Source: an uncultured Chlamydia sp. (GTDB taxonomy: Bacteria > Chlamydiota > Chlamydiia > Chlamydiales > Simkaniaceae). From it: 64,000 nt of DNA. Each line of letters begins with the position of its first letter. Position 1 is the first letter of the stretch. The notes beneath the pieces were generated by a model. The model did not search any database and had not been told where the DNA came from. It was given only the letters and a program-made list of their open reading frames with translations. The position numbers and the translations under genes were made by a program. Positions 43,394-53,435 of this stretch are shown one piece after another. The stretch lies in the NCBI GenBank assembly GCA_946127115.1, contig CAMGYI010000002.1, forward strand, positions 468,514-532,513. The letters are read 5' to 3'.

Positions 43394-44980
43394 GTGTCTT
43401 CCAAAGATAGTGAAGATTTTAGTCGTTGGCGCCTCTACCTATGGCCTATTCATCGTTGGGAAATAAAAAAGTTTGTCCCTCTTCTGATTCTCTATGCCCT
43501 GATCTGTTTTAACTATAGCCTCCTAAAAGCAGCAAAGGACGCTCTCGTAATTACCGCTAACTCTTCTGGAGCGGTTGTTATTCCTTTCATTAAGATCTGG
43601 GTGATTCTGCCCATGGCCCTCTTGGTCACGTCTCTTTTTACTCGCCTTTTTAACCGATTTTCTCAGGAAAAAGTTTTTTACATTATGATCGGGAGCTTCC
43701 TAGCTTTTTTTGCCGTCTTTGCTCTCGTTCTCTACCCTCTTAGGGATGTCATACACCCACACACATTTTGTGACCAACTAGAGGGAATAGCACCAAAACT
43801 TCAAGGACTTATTGCAATGTTTCGCAACTGGTCCTTTACTCTTTTCTATGTGATGTCAGAACTTTGGGGAACAGCCATCATGTCAGTCCTTTTTTGGGCC
43901 TTTGCCAATGAAATCATCACTGTGAAAGATGCCAAACGGTTCTACGGGATTCTAGGGGTTGGAGCAAACGCTTCCGCTATTTTTGCCGGGCAAATTGCAA
44001 TTTTTGTCTCAGGAAAACTATTCGACCTTTCATTCTTTTTTGGAGAAGATGCTTGGGGACAAAGCTTAGGCCTTGTGACAACCATTGTAATCTTCACAGG
44101 GCTTCTATCCATTGGAATCTTTCGATGGTACAACACTTGTGTGATCCGCCAAGATCCAACCATGAAAGAAGAACACGCGAAAAATCAAACTGAGCGGAGA
44201 AAGATCAAAATGGAGATGCGGAAAAGCTTTGCCTATCTCACAAAATCAAAATACCTCCTTTCTATAGCAGCCCTAGTGATCGGCTTCAACCTTGCCATTA
44301 ACATGATTGAAATTATTTGGAAGGACCAGATTAGTTTCCTATACCCCAATCCTAATGACTTCAATGCATACATGGGAAGTGTTCTCAGGTGGATAGGGTT
44401 TCTTTCCACATTTATCGCTATCTTTATCAGTGGAAATATGATCCGTAAGATGGGATGGACCTTTAGCGCCCTGATTACTCCTGTTGCTCTTCTAATCACA
44501 GGAGCCTTTTTCTTTGGCATTATGCTGTTTAGAGAAGATCCTGCTCTCATTAAATGGAGCGCCGTCCTTGGCTTTACACCACTTGCCTTAGGGGTCTTCT
44601 TTGGAACAGTTCAAAATGTGTTCTCGCGGGCATGCAAATACACCCTCTTTGATGCAACGAAAGAAATTTCATTTATCCCGCTCAACTCCGAATCAAAATT
44701 TAAAGGAAAAGCTGCCATCGACGGAGTGGGATCTCGCCTTGGAAAGACAGGAGGATCGATTGTCCACGGGAGCCTTCTAATGGTCTTTGGGAGTGTTTCC
44801 CTTAGCACACCTTTTGTTGGTATCTTTCTTCTTCTTATTGTCCTTGGCTGGATCGTTGCTGCACAATCCCTTGGCCGCCAATTTAACCGTCTCACGAAAC
44901 AAAATGAAAAAGTTGATATCGACGAAGGAGAACTGGCAGCCGTTGAAGACACAGCTACTCAAAAGGCCTCAGTCACTTAA
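43394..44980 (+). CDS. NTT-family nucleotide (ADP/ATP) translocase, copy 2
   Basis: 528 residues from GTG 43394 with GGAGGACC upstream. Highly similar along the whole length to copy 1, with changes spread over many silent sites, so the duplication is not recent. All family features listed for copy 1 are kept, including L-L-K-A-A-K-D-A-L-V-I-T-A. Differences cluster in loops (for example E-G-I-A-P-K-L-Q-G-L vs E-A-T-A-P-K-C-R-A-I after helix 3) and the charged C-terminal tail, which may reflect different substrates or transport modes. Chlamydia carries an NTT gene next to pgsA and sohB, as here. Confidence 0.95.
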   Translation: MSSKDSEDFSRWRLYLWPIHRWEIKKFVPLLILYALICFNYSLLKAAKDALVITANSSGAVVIPFIKIWVILPMALLVTSLFTRLFNRFSQEKVFYIMIGSFLAFFAVFALVLYPLRDVIHPHTFCDQLEGIAPKLQGLIAMFRNWSFTLFYVMSELWGTAIMSVLFWAFANEIITVKDAKRFYGILGVGANASAIFAGQIAIFVSGKLFDLSFFFGEDAWGQSLGLVTTIVIFTGLLSIGIFRWYNTCVIRQDPTMKEEHAKNQTERRKIKMEMRKSFAYLTKSKYLLSIAALVIGFNLAINMIEIIWKDQISFLYPNPNDFNAYMGSVLRWIGFLSTFIAIFISGNMIRKMGWTFSALITPVALLITGAFFFGIMLFREDPALIKWSAVLGFTPLALGVFFGTVQNVFSRACKYTLFDATKEISFIPLNSESKFKGKAAIDGVGSRLGKTGGSIVHGSLLMVFGSVSLSTPFVGIFLLLIVLGWIVAAQSLGRQFNRLTKQNEKVDIDEGELAAVEDTATQKASVT

Positions 44981-45049
44981 CACCATTTTTACTTTTTAAA
45001 AAACTTTCTAATAGCGATAAGCAAAAGAGACTTCAGTTTCATCTTTGTC

Positions 45050-45067
45050 CCCAAATAAAAATTTGGG
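45050..45067 (+). terminator. Possible terminator after the second NTT gene
   Basis: CCCAAAT-aaaa-ATTTGGG, a seven-pair stem 69 bases past the stop, followed by T-containing but not T-rich sequence. Weak. Confidence 0.35.
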
Positions 45068-45146
45068 TATCTGGTTTTACCTTTTCAGAAGAATACTTGT
45101 CAAGTTTGTCTTCAGATTTTATGAAAGTTATGGGATAATAGGCGTT

Positions 45147-45785
45147 ATGGAAACACTAGTAAATTTTATTGTTGAACACAGCTCCTATGCTCCTTTAATG
45201 GTCTTTGTTCTCATCTTGCTGGCAGGATTAAATATTCCGATTAGTATTGATGTAATTATGGTTTTAACTGCCTTTCTGGCAGCCACTCTGATCCCTGAGC
45301 ATACAACTATTTTGTTCGTAAGTATCCTTTTTGGAACCTACTTTTCCGCAATAATTTGCTACTGGGTTGGACGGAAGATCGGCATAAAACTCCTGAAGAT
45401 CCGCTACTTTTCAAAGCTACTCCCTGCTGAAAAATTGGAGAAAGTCGGAAAGTTTTATGAAAAGCATGGTCTATTGACACTTCTAGTGGGACGTTTCATC
45501 CCCTTCGGCATCCGGAACTGTATTTTTATGACAACAGGAATGAGCAAAACAAACTTCAGAAAATTTATTATGCGTGATGCACTCGCTTGCTTGATATGGG
45601 CAAGTGTCTGTTTTTTTGGATTTTATCGGTTGGGGCAAAACTACGAAGCCCTTCTTTCCAAGGTAAAAACCTTAAATCTTTTTATATTTTTAGCTTTCGG
45701 TGTGACGGTAATTGCCCTTGTCTGGTATAAGAAATATAGGAGAAAGCAAGCTCTCCTAAGCGATAGGTCGAAGCTTGATTCGTAG
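45147..45785 (+). CDS. DedA-family (VTT domain) membrane protein
   Basis: 212 residues from ATG 45147, the start that fits the family (M-E-T-L-V-N-F-I-V-E-H); the frame runs 34 codons further upstream without a good site. Re-entrant hydrophobic segments, Y-W-V-G-R-K-I-G, and the core motif G-R-F-I-P-F-G-I-R-N with T-G-M-S-K-x-x-F-R-K-F identify the DedA/VTT family. In other bacteria these proteins recycle undecaprenyl phosphate or lipids across the membrane. Next to pgsA. Confidence 0.85.
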   Translation: METLVNFIVEHSSYAPLMVFVLILLAGLNIPISIDVIMVLTAFLAATLIPEHTTILFVSILFGTYFSAIICYWVGRKIGIKLLKIRYFSKLLPAEKLEKVGKFYEKHGLLTLLVGRFIPFGIRNCIFMTTGMSKTNFRKFIMRDALACLIWASVCFFGFYRLGQNYEALLSKVKTLNLFIFLAFGVTVIALVWYKKYRRKQALLSDRSKLDS

Positions 45786-45812
45786 GAACACAAGGCATAC
45801 AATACTCATACG

Positions 45813-46319
45813 ATGTTAAACCCGCCGAATAGTATCTCTTTTTTGCGTGCTCCTTTAGCGCTTCTTTTTATCATAGAGAGCACAACTCTTCGAACGATTG
45901 TCATCATATTAGCCATGCTTTCTGATTGCGTCGATGGTTACTTGGCCCGCCGCTACCACTTCACGTCTAGATTTGGTGCAATCTTGGATCCTTTGATGGA
46001 TAAATTCTTCGTCTACGTTGTTCTCTCAGTTCTCCTTGTTAAACAACATATCCTCCCCTGGCAAGTTGTAACAATGCTTTCAAGAGACTTTTTTCTCTTT
46101 CTTTTCCTCTCTTACCTTGGAATAACTGGCACCTGGAGAAGCCTAGAGATCAAAGCCATTCGCTGGGGGAAAATCGCCACCGCAGCACAGTTTTGCGTAC
46201 TGATCGCAATCGTTTTGAAAATTCCCTTCCCTCCTCAACTCTTTTTCCTATTCGTCCTCTTTGGCTGCCTTGCCTTTATTGAGCTCCTTCAATTTAAGAA
46301 ACGTGCGTCTTCTAATTAA
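45813..46319 (+). CDS. pgsA: CDP-diacylglycerol-glycerol-3-phosphate 3-phosphatidyltransferase
   Basis: 168 residues with the complete CDP-alcohol phosphatidyltransferase motif D-C-V-D-G-Y-L-A-R-R-x8-G-x3-D-x3-D (Asp-Gly ... Ala-Arg ... Gly ... Asp ... Asp). Several membrane helices. It uses CdsA's product to start phosphatidylglycerol synthesis. Phosphatidylserine synthase is a less likely alternative, given the N-P-P-N-S-I-S-F-L-R start. Position beside NTT and sohB agrees with Chlamydia. Confidence 0.88.
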   Translation: MLNPPNSISFLRAPLALLFIIESTTLRTIVIILAMLSDCVDGYLARRYHFTSRFGAILDPLMDKFFVYVVLSVLLVKQHILPWQVVTMLSRDFFLFLFLSYLGITGTWRSLEIKAIRWGKIATAAQFCVLIAIVLKIPFPPQLFFLFVLFGCLAFIELLQFKKRASSN

Positions 46320-46382
46320 TCCCTATTCCTGGTACCATTGTTCCTCATATATAAATGATAATTCTAGTGGTGGAATCGTCTC

Positions 46383-47597
46383 ATGAAGAAAAACTATTTT
46401 AATCTAGGGATGATCCTTGCACTCTTACTTGGGGGGATCCTCGGATCTTTTGACCTTCCTTTTGTTGTTGGCTTTGCTGAGCTCATGAGCAAGCTTTTTA
46501 TCAACCTGCTCAAGTTAATTAGTTTGCCTATGATTTTTTTAGCAATTGTCTCTACTCTCTCCCGAATGACATCACTAAACGAAGCAGGAATTCTTCTAAG
46601 ACGAATATTAACGTATACTGTTGCAACAACTCTCATTTCTGCAACAATTGGCATGATTCTTTTTCTGATCATCCAACCAGTGAATCTGGGTGAAGCAGTT
46701 GGAGTCGCTGTCCCTAAGCAAGGGAATTACCTCTCGTTTCTAATGAAGATTATTCCTGAAAACCCTGTGCAGCCTTTTTTAGAAAACAATGTTTTGGGGA
46801 TAGCCTTTCTAGCGACAATATTCAGTATTGCAATACTAAAGCTCCCTAAAGAACAGAATCTTCTTCTAAAGGACCTTTTTGCCGCTCTTTTTTCTGCCCT
46901 TCTAAAGATTACATCCGCTCTCATCTTTCTCATGCCACTTGGTATCTTTGCATTTACAATTCAATTCGTTCAGAGCATCAAAGGAAATGCTGCTCAGCTA
47001 CAACAACTCATGCTTTATGGGCTATGTGTCATCGGTGCGAACCTCATTCAGGGCTTAATTATCCTTCCCCTAATGGTAAGGCTCAAGGGAGGATCTCCCA
47101 TGAGAACCGCTCGGGCAATGTTTCCAGCTCTTACAATGGCTTTTTTCACAAAGTCTTCGAATGCAACCCTTCCCCTTACGCTTGACTGTGCAAAAAATCG
47201 TCTTGGGATATCAGATAAAACAGCAAGTTTTAGCCTTCCCCTATGCTCCATTATCAATATGAATGGGTGCGCGGCATTCATTTTTATCACTCTCTTTTTT
47301 GTCTGTGGATCTCAGGGAATTGTCTTTAGCCCCTTGCAAATGATCCCTTGGATTTTCCTTGCCTCTTTCGCTGCTATTGGCAATGCAGGGGTTCCAATGG
47401 GGTGCTTTTTCCTTACCACAGCATTTTTAATTGGGATGGGTGTTCCGGTTGAACTCATGGGCATTATTCTTCCGCTCTATTCACTCTTTGATATGGTCGA
47501 AACAGCTCTCAATGTTTGGTCTGACAGTTGTATTACTACCCTTGTCGACAAAAACTTAAAAATACCTGCAACATCATCAGTAGTTGAAGCAAATTAA
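46383..47597 (+). CDS. gltT: Sodium:dicarboxylate/glutamate symporter (DAACS family)
   Basis: 404 residues, a multi-helix symporter of normal length. Features: L-I-S-L-P-M-I-F-L-A-I near helix 2, T-K-S-S-N-A-T-L-P-L-T (serine-rich hairpin loop HP1 region), I-N-M-N-G-C-A-A-F-I-F, and G-V-P-M-G-C-F-F with V-E-L-M-G-I-I-L-P-L-Y. These are the substrate and sodium-binding segments of the DAACS/GltP family. It would import glutamate, aspartate or dicarboxylates from the host cytosol. Confidence 0.9.
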   Translation: MKKNYFNLGMILALLLGGILGSFDLPFVVGFAELMSKLFINLLKLISLPMIFLAIVSTLSRMTSLNEAGILLRRILTYTVATTLISATIGMILFLIIQPVNLGEAVGVAVPKQGNYLSFLMKIIPENPVQPFLENNVLGIAFLATIFSIAILKLPKEQNLLLKDLFAALFSALLKITSALIFLMPLGIFAFTIQFVQSIKGNAAQLQQLMLYGLCVIGANLIQGLIILPLMVRLKGGSPMRTARAMFPALTMAFFTKSSNATLPLTLDCAKNRLGISDKTASFSLPLCSIINMNGCAAFIFITLFFVCGSQGIVFSPLQMIPWIFLASFAAIGNAGVPMGCFFLTTAFLIGMGVPVELMGIILPLYSLFDMVETALNVWSDSCITTLVDKNLKIPATSSVVEAN

Positions 47598-47646
47598 AAA
47601 CTTCGTTACGATGAGGTAATTTTAAGCTTTGTTTACAAGGAAAGTT

Positions 47647-48711
47647 ATGGAAGTTAAGCGCGAGTCGATTTTTGTATCGGCGGTGAGGTCTTTTTGCAAT
47701 GTTTTTTCTGGATTCATCGGAATTCTTGTTGGTGTAATTATTATTGGAATAATTGTGGGCATTCTCTTAAAACCACAAATGGTTTCTGATAAAACTCAGC
47801 TGATTATTGCAGTAGATGCTGAGGGAAATCGCTCTTTGCTTCCTCAATCAGATCCTGCAGTGCTTAGGCTCAATATTCATGGAGTTATTGGATCGAAAGA
47901 TTTGAATGCAAAAACAGTGCATGCCCAACTTCTAGACTCGCGCGAAGGAATACTAAAAGGTAATCGAGTCAAAGCGATCCTGCTCCATATCAATAGTCCT
48001 GGGGGAGTAGCTTTTGATGCCCACGATATTTACCAAAACCTTGTAAACTATAAAGAAAAGTACAAAATTCCGATCTACGCATATATTGATGGAATGTGTG
48101 CTTCGGGAGGAATGATGATCGCCTGTAGTGCAGATAAGATTTTCTCTGCTCCTATTGGAGTAATCGGCTCGGTGGGCGTATTAATGGGCCCAAATTTTAA
48201 CATTGCTGGTCTTATGGAAAGGTATGGGGTCAAGCAGCTCACGATTACAAAGGGGATAGACAAAGACATGCTCAGTCGCTACCGCGAATGGAAGCCCGGA
48301 GAAGATCAATCTCTTCGTGATATTGTCGACTACGACTATAATCTCTTTGTGAATCTTGTCACATCAGCTCGTCCTCAGCTAAACAGGGTTAAGCTTATCA
48401 ATGAATATGGCGCTCAGGTTTACGACCCTGTCAAAGCACAAGATTATGGCTATATCGATGATGGGAACAGTAGCTACAGCAAATCCCTTCTTGCTCTTGT
48501 CAAAAAGGCTAAAATTGATGGTGATTATCAAGTTGTTGAATTAAAGGTCCTTCATCCAGTACTATCTGGTCTCATTGAGGGACACTCCCCAATCTTTACT
48601 GGGAAGGTTAAACACGAGCTTGCTCTTCCTGCAAATATAAGCCCCGAATTAATGAACCGCTCTCTCTACCTTTACTCGCCTGCTCTTCAATGGAATACAA
48701 GCAATGAATAA
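47647..48711 (+). CDS. sohB: SohB/SppA-type signal-peptide peptidase (S49)
   Basis: 354 residues from ATG 47647 (AAGGAA upstream), preferred over TTG 47629. One N-terminal transmembrane helix (~20-43), then the S49 domain: I-N-S-P-G-G-V-A-F-D, catalytic Ser in M-C-A-S-G-G-M-M-I-A and I-G-S-V-G-V-L. A conserved Lys in I-T-K-G-I-D-K-D could complete the Ser-Lys dyad. It degrades cleaved signal peptides or membrane proteins from the periplasmic side. Directly before polA, as in Chlamydia (CT494-CT493). Confidence 0.9.
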   Translation: MEVKRESIFVSAVRSFCNVFSGFIGILVGVIIIGIIVGILLKPQMVSDKTQLIIAVDAEGNRSLLPQSDPAVLRLNIHGVIGSKDLNAKTVHAQLLDSREGILKGNRVKAILLHINSPGGVAFDAHDIYQNLVNYKEKYKIPIYAYIDGMCASGGMMIACSADKIFSAPIGVIGSVGVLMGPNFNIAGLMERYGVKQLTITKGIDKDMLSRYREWKPGEDQSLRDIVDYDYNLFVNLVTSARPQLNRVKLINEYGAQVYDPVKAQDYGYIDDGNSSYSKSLLALVKKAKIDGDYQVVELKVLHPVLSGLIEGHSPIFTGKVKHELALPANISPELMNRSLYLYSPALQWNTSNE

Positions 48712-48778
48712 CCCCTTAAATGCTACCAGTCCATAGAAAAAAGTGTACAAACCGGATTGGTGTTAGGGGAGTGGCACT

Positions 48779-51421
48779 ATGAAAAATATATACATTCTCG
48801 ATGCAGTTTCCTTTCTCTTCCGCTCTTACTTTGCCATTCGAGGGATGACAAACAAAGAGGGAGAGTCCACAAATGCTCTATACGGATTCATCCGCTCAGC
48901 CCAAAAGATCATCAGGGATTTTTCTCCTGAAGGCTTCGTCGCCGTTTTTGATGGTCCCAATAACAAGCAAGCACGAATCGAGATATATGAGGATTATAAA
49001 AGTCATCGGGAAGGAATGCCCGAAGATCTTGCCCCTCAACTTGCTTGGGCACATCAGTTCTGTAAAATGTCTGGGATCCCTTATATATCTGAAAAAGGGG
49101 TTGAAGCCGATGATGTCATAGGAGTCATTGCAAAATGGGCAGAAAAAAAGGGAATTGAAGTTTTTATTTGTTCAAGCGACAAGGACCTTTGCCAACTGAT
49201 CACCGATAAGATTTTTATGCTCAACACCAACAAAGACAATCTCTTAATCAACCGAGAAATGGTGGAGGAAATTTATGGAGTGAAACCAGAGCAAATCGTC
49301 GATTACTTGGCGATTATGGGTGACAAATCGGATAACATTCCAGGAATCCCGGGGTTTGGTCCAAAAACAGCGGCCTCTCTTCTCCAAGAGTACGGAACGC
49401 TTGAAAACCTCCTCAATAGCCTTGATAGAATGGCAAATCAAAAGCAGGCAGAAAAAATCAGAACCCACGAATCTGATGCACGGATCAGCCAAAAACTTGC
49501 AAAACTCATATCGCATGTTCCCTATCCAATTGAAGAAGCCTTTTATCACCTCAAATCTCCAAACCTTGGGGCCCTTGCGGTTCTCTATCGAGAAATGAAT
49601 TTTAGCACTCTTCTGCAAGAATTAGAAAAGCCCCCTGAAGTAAAGTTTGAAGAGGAACTTTCCTATCATATCATCGATACAGAAGAGGAGCTAGACACCC
49701 TAATTAAAAGATTTGGGCAGGAAAAATCGATCTGTATAGATACGGAAACCGACCAACTTGCCCCGATGACAGCGCGAATGGTTGGAGTAGGGTTTTGCAC
49801 TTCTCCGCGCATGGCATGGTATGTTCCGACAAATGGAAAATTAGGAATCGACGTGGTTGTTTCAAAGATTAAGCCACTTCTTGAAAATCCTGATATTGCC
49901 TTTTACGGCCACAACATCAAATATGACTTCCACATTTTAAAAAACCATGGAATCACTTTGAAAACAATCGGTTTTGATACCATGATAGCCTCTTACCTAT
50001 GCGCACCTCAAAAAAACCGACATGGTCTCGACCTATTATCACTTGAAAAGTTTGGAAAGACAAAAACTTCTATTAAAGATTTGATTGGAAGTGGGAAAAA
50101 AGGAAAGTCAATGAGAGATGTTTCTCTCGAAGAAATTGGCCCTTACTGCTGCGAAGATGTGGACTACACCTGCCGCCTAAAGGCCCTCTTTGAAAAGGAG
50201 CTTGAAGAGAAGGAATTGTCAAGTATGCTTGAAAAAATCGAGCTTCCTCTCATCCCCGTCCTTGTCTCCATGGAGCGATATGGGATGTTTGTCGATACCA
50301 AAAAACTTCAAGATATGTCAGAGCTTTTGCGTGAAGAACTTACCTGTTTGGAAAAAGAGATTTATGACTTATCAGGAGAATCGTTTAACATCAAGTCTCC
50401 GAAACAGCTTGGGGAGATTCTGTTTAACAAACTGGCAATCCCCATGGGACCTAAGAAAAGCACTCGTGCAGAGGTCTTAGGTTCTCTAAAAGACGAATAC
50501 CCAATTGCAGGAAAAGTTTTAGACTATCGCGGCCTTGAAAAACTTCGTTCGACATATACAGAAGCTCTTCCTCTTCAAATCCACGAAGATACGGGTCGGA
50601 TTCACTGCACTTTCATGCAAACAGTGACCGCAACAGGGCGACTATCTTGCCAAGACCCTAACCTTCAAAATATTCCTATTCGAACCAAAGAAGGCCGGAA
50701 AATTCGGGAAGCCTTTATGCCAGAAATGGAGGGATGGTCTTATCTTTCTGCTGACTACTCCCAAATCGAACTCCGACTTTTAGCTCATTTTAGCAACGAC
50801 CCTAAACTAGTTGCTGCCTTTAATCATAATGAAGACATTCATTCATCAACAGCTGCTACTGTTTTTGATGTACCTATCGAAGAAGTCACAAAGCAGATGC
50901 GAGCAGAAGCTAAAGCTGTCAATTTTGGGATCATTTATGGCCAGCAAGCCTACGGTCTTTCACAAGAACTCGGAATCGATGTTAAAGAAGCTTCTACTTT
51001 TATTAAGAAGTACTTTGAACGATACCCAGGAGTCAGAGATTTTATTGAACGTTCAAAGGAAAAGGTGCGGAAGACAGGTCTTGCAACAACAATGTATGGT
51101 CGGAAGCGACCTATTCCAGAAATCCACAGCACAAACGGGATGATTCGAGCAGCAGCAGAGCGCTTAGCAGTAAACACTCCCCTCCAAGGAAGTCAGGCCG
51201 ATATCATCAAAAAAGCAATGATCAAAGTCCATGAGGCCCTCAAGAAGGAAAGGCTTGCTTACATGGTTCTCCAAGTTCATGACGAATTAATTTTTGAACT
51301 TCCTGATGAAAATATCCCGTGCACCCGTGAGATCGTTCAATCCATCATGGAAAACATCACCCCTCTATCCGTTCCTCTGATTGTCAATATTGGCATTGGA
51401 AAAAATTGGGGGGAATGTTAA
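48779..51421 (+). CDS. polA: DNA polymerase I
   Basis: 880 residues with three domains: 5'-3' exonuclease (~1-290; G-F-V-A-V-F-D-G-P, G-D-K-S-D-N-I-P-G-I-P-G), 3'-5' exonuclease (~300-480; I-D-T-E-T-D with D320/E322, H-N-I-K-Y-D), and polymerase (~500-880; motif A S-A-D-Y-S-Q-I-E-L-R ~657, motif B K-A-V-N-F-G-I-I-Y-G, motif C V-H-D-E-L ~832). The proofreading DxE pair is intact, unlike in many bacterial PolA proteins. GGGGAG precedes ATG. It overlaps coaE at the 3' end. Confidence 0.97.
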   Translation: MKNIYILDAVSFLFRSYFAIRGMTNKEGESTNALYGFIRSAQKIIRDFSPEGFVAVFDGPNNKQARIEIYEDYKSHREGMPEDLAPQLAWAHQFCKMSGIPYISEKGVEADDVIGVIAKWAEKKGIEVFICSSDKDLCQLITDKIFMLNTNKDNLLINREMVEEIYGVKPEQIVDYLAIMGDKSDNIPGIPGFGPKTAASLLQEYGTLENLLNSLDRMANQKQAEKIRTHESDARISQKLAKLISHVPYPIEEAFYHLKSPNLGALAVLYREMNFSTLLQELEKPPEVKFEEELSYHIIDTEEELDTLIKRFGQEKSICIDTETDQLAPMTARMVGVGFCTSPRMAWYVPTNGKLGIDVVVSKIKPLLENPDIAFYGHNIKYDFHILKNHGITLKTIGFDTMIASYLCAPQKNRHGLDLLSLEKFGKTKTSIKDLIGSGKKGKSMRDVSLEEIGPYCCEDVDYTCRLKALFEKELEEKELSSMLEKIELPLIPVLVSMERYGMFVDTKKLQDMSELLREELTCLEKEIYDLSGESFNIKSPKQLGEILFNKLAIPMGPKKSTRAEVLGSLKDEYPIAGKVLDYRGLEKLRSTYTEALPLQIHEDTGRIHCTFMQTVTATGRLSCQDPNLQNIPIRTKEGRKIREAFMPEMEGWSYLSADYSQIELRLLAHFSNDPKLVAAFNHNEDIHSSTAATVFDVPIEEVTKQMRAEAKAVNFGIIYGQQAYGLSQELGIDVKEASTFIKKYFERYPGVRDFIERSKEKVRKTGLATTMYGRKRPIPEIHSTNGMIRAAAERLAVNTPLQGSQADIIKKAMIKVHEALKKERLAYMVLQVHDELIFELPDENIPCTREIVQSIMENITPLSVPLIVNIGIGKNWGEC

Positions 51422-52017
51422 ACTTGAAGAAAATGGCGATAACAGGCACCGTCGCAACAGGGAAGTCCACGGTTTGCCGCATCCTAAAAGATCATGGAGC
51501 GTCCATACTTAGTTCTGACAGAATCATCCATCAACTCCTAGCAAATGACCCCTTGTGTATTAAGCAAATTATCTCCCTCTTTGGATCACAAGTCACAACA
51601 GATAAGAAGATTGATCGGAAAAAAGTGGCGGACATCGTTTTTAGCGATGAAAAAAAATTAGAAGCTCTGGAGTCTCTACTTCACCCTCTTCTTCTCAGAC
51701 GTATCGATGAAGAATTCAAAAAGGTGGAAGCAGAAGGAAAAGATAAATATTTCGTCGTCGAACTTCCTCTTGTTCAGGAAATCGGCAAAGAAAAAGATTT
51801 TGATCTCATTGTTGCTGTTGTCAGCGACAACGATAAAGCCGTTAAACGCTTTATCCAAGCAGGATTTACAAAGAATAGTCTCCTTAAGAGGAATGCTCGT
51901 CAATGGGATCCAGAAAAAAAAGCTAAATATGCGGACTATGTCATCGAAAATCATGGCACAGTCGAAAACTTAAAACAGAAAGTACTTGAAATGATAAAGG
52001 AGATAGACTCTCAATGA
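51415..52017 (+). CDS. coaE: Dephospho-CoA kinase
   Basis: About 200 residues. Start uncertain: ATG 51415 overlaps the polA stop; TTG 51406, TTG 51424 and ATG 51433 are alternatives. P-loop [16 protein letters not shown] (Asp binding CoA), L-E-S-L-L-H-P-L and R-x-x-x-Q-W-D-P-E-K-K are typical. Last step of coenzyme A synthesis. Coupled to rho by an ATGA overlap. Confidence 0.93.
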   Translation: MLNLKKMAITGTVATGKSTVCRILKDHGASILSSDRIIHQLLANDPLCIKQIISLFGSQVTTDKKIDRKKVADIVFSDEKKLEALESLLHPLLLRRIDEEFKKVEAEGKDKYFVVELPLVQEIGKEKDFDLIVAVVSDNDKAVKRFIQAGFTKNSLLKRNARQWDPEKKAKYADYVIENHGTVENLKQKVLEMIKEIDSQ

Positions 52018-53366
52018 GTGAAGATACAGAACAAAACCAAGCGACCAAAAAAGAACAACCCATTCACCCTCCTAAAAGACATCCAGGCCAAAGGCCTTCC
52101 AAAGACCCCACTATCACTAAGATTGCCGACCTTCAGCAGATGGATATTGACCAGCTGGCTGTTTATGCAAAAAATATTGGTCTTGAAAACCTTGGATCTT
52201 TAACAAAATCACAAATGGTATTCGAAGTTGTCAAATTAAAATCCACAATGCCTGACGAAGTTCTTGTCGGAGAAGGGGTATTAGAAGTCCTCCCTGATGG
52301 GTTTGGCTTTCTTCGCTCCCCCAACTACAACTATCTCCCTTCCGCCGAAGACATTTATGTCTCTCCCGCCCAAATCCGCCGCTTCGATCTTAAAAAAGGA
52401 GACACAATCTACGGAACTCTCCGAGCTCCAAAGGAGAAGGAAAAGTATTTTGCTCTTCAAAAAGTGGACAAAATTAATGGGAAAACTCCCGAAAAATCAA
52501 AAGAACGGATCCTCTTCAACAACCTGACTCCTCTTTTCCCGACGGAGCGTTTTGTCATGGAAAATGGGAAAGATCGACTCGCAATGCGAGTGCTTGATCT
52601 TAGCTCTCCAATTGGAAAGGGTCAAAGAGGTCTCATTGTTGCTCCTCCAAAGTCAGGAAAAACAATCCTGGTGCAAAACATTGCCAATTCGATTGCAGTA
52701 AATCATCCTGATGCAACACTCATCGTTCTTCTTATCGATGAGCGTCCTGAAGAAGTAACCGACATGCAACGGATGGTTAAAGGAGAGGTTGTCTCTTCGA
52801 CCTTTGATGAGCCCCCAGAGCGCCATGTTCAAGTTGCAGAGATGGTCATAGAAAAAGCCCGCTCTCTCGTTGAGAATGGTCAAGATGTTGTCATTCTTCT
52901 TGATTCGATAACACGTCTTGCCCGCGCCTATAATACTGTCCAACCCCACTCTGGAAAAATCCTGACAGGTGGTGTCGATGCGCAGTCCCTCCATAAACCA
53001 AAACGGTTCTTTGGTGCAGCACGAAATATCGAACATGGAGGCTCACTAACGATCATCGCTACTGCTCTAGTCGACACAGGATCTAGAATGGATGAGGTGA
53101 TTTTTGAGGAGTTCAAGGGTACGGGTAATATGGAACTCGTTCTTGACAGACGCCTTGCTGATCGAAGAGTCTATCCTGCAATTGATGTTGTTCGTTCAGG
53201 AACACGAAAAGAAGATCTGCTTTACCACCCTGATGAGCTTGAGAAGATCTACCTACTCCGTCGGGCACTTGCTGACTTAACCCCTCTTGATGCAATGAAC
53301 ATGCTACTTAGCCGATTGAAAAAAACAAACTCGAATGCAGAATTCTTACTTTCAATGAAAAATTAA
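52014..53366 (+). CDS. rho: Transcription termination factor Rho
   Basis: 450 residues. A lysine/proline-rich N-terminal extension of ~35 residues precedes the Rho N-domain ([12 protein letters not shown]), the cold-shock-like RNA-binding domain ([14 protein letters not shown]), then the ATPase with A-P-P-K-S-G-K-T (~207-214), [20 protein letters not shown] and the R-loop G-G-V-D-A. A hexameric RNA translocase ending transcription. The order polA-coaE-rho follows Chlamydia. A weak CCCTT/AAGGG hairpin follows the stop. Confidence 0.97.
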   Translation: MSEDTEQNQATKKEQPIHPPKRHPGQRPSKDPTITKIADLQQMDIDQLAVYAKNIGLENLGSLTKSQMVFEVVKLKSTMPDEVLVGEGVLEVLPDGFGFLRSPNYNYLPSAEDIYVSPAQIRRFDLKKGDTIYGTLRAPKEKEKYFALQKVDKINGKTPEKSKERILFNNLTPLFPTERFVMENGKDRLAMRVLDLSSPIGKGQRGLIVAPPKSGKTILVQNIANSIAVNHPDATLIVLLIDERPEEVTDMQRMVKGEVVSSTFDEPPERHVQVAEMVIEKARSLVENGQDVVILLDSITRLARAYNTVQPHSGKILTGGVDAQSLHKPKRFFGAARNIEHGGSLTIIATALVDTGSRMDEVIFEEFKGTGNMELVLDRRLADRRVYPAIDVVRSGTRKEDLLYHPDELEKIYLLRRALADLTPLDAMNMLLSRLKKTNSNAEFLLSMKN

Positions 53367-53435
53367 GCCACCTATAAGATAATGGTTCCCTTTTTTTTAA
53401 GGGTTTTCTAGGATGCCGATTAAGTAGGGTAATGC

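Noticed and set aside
43259..43394. Possible read-through from the leader TGA into the second NTT gene, since the frame is then open to the GTG start
   Set aside because: Copy 1 has a second TGA two codons after the first, so the extension is not conserved; separate leader and gene explain both copies.
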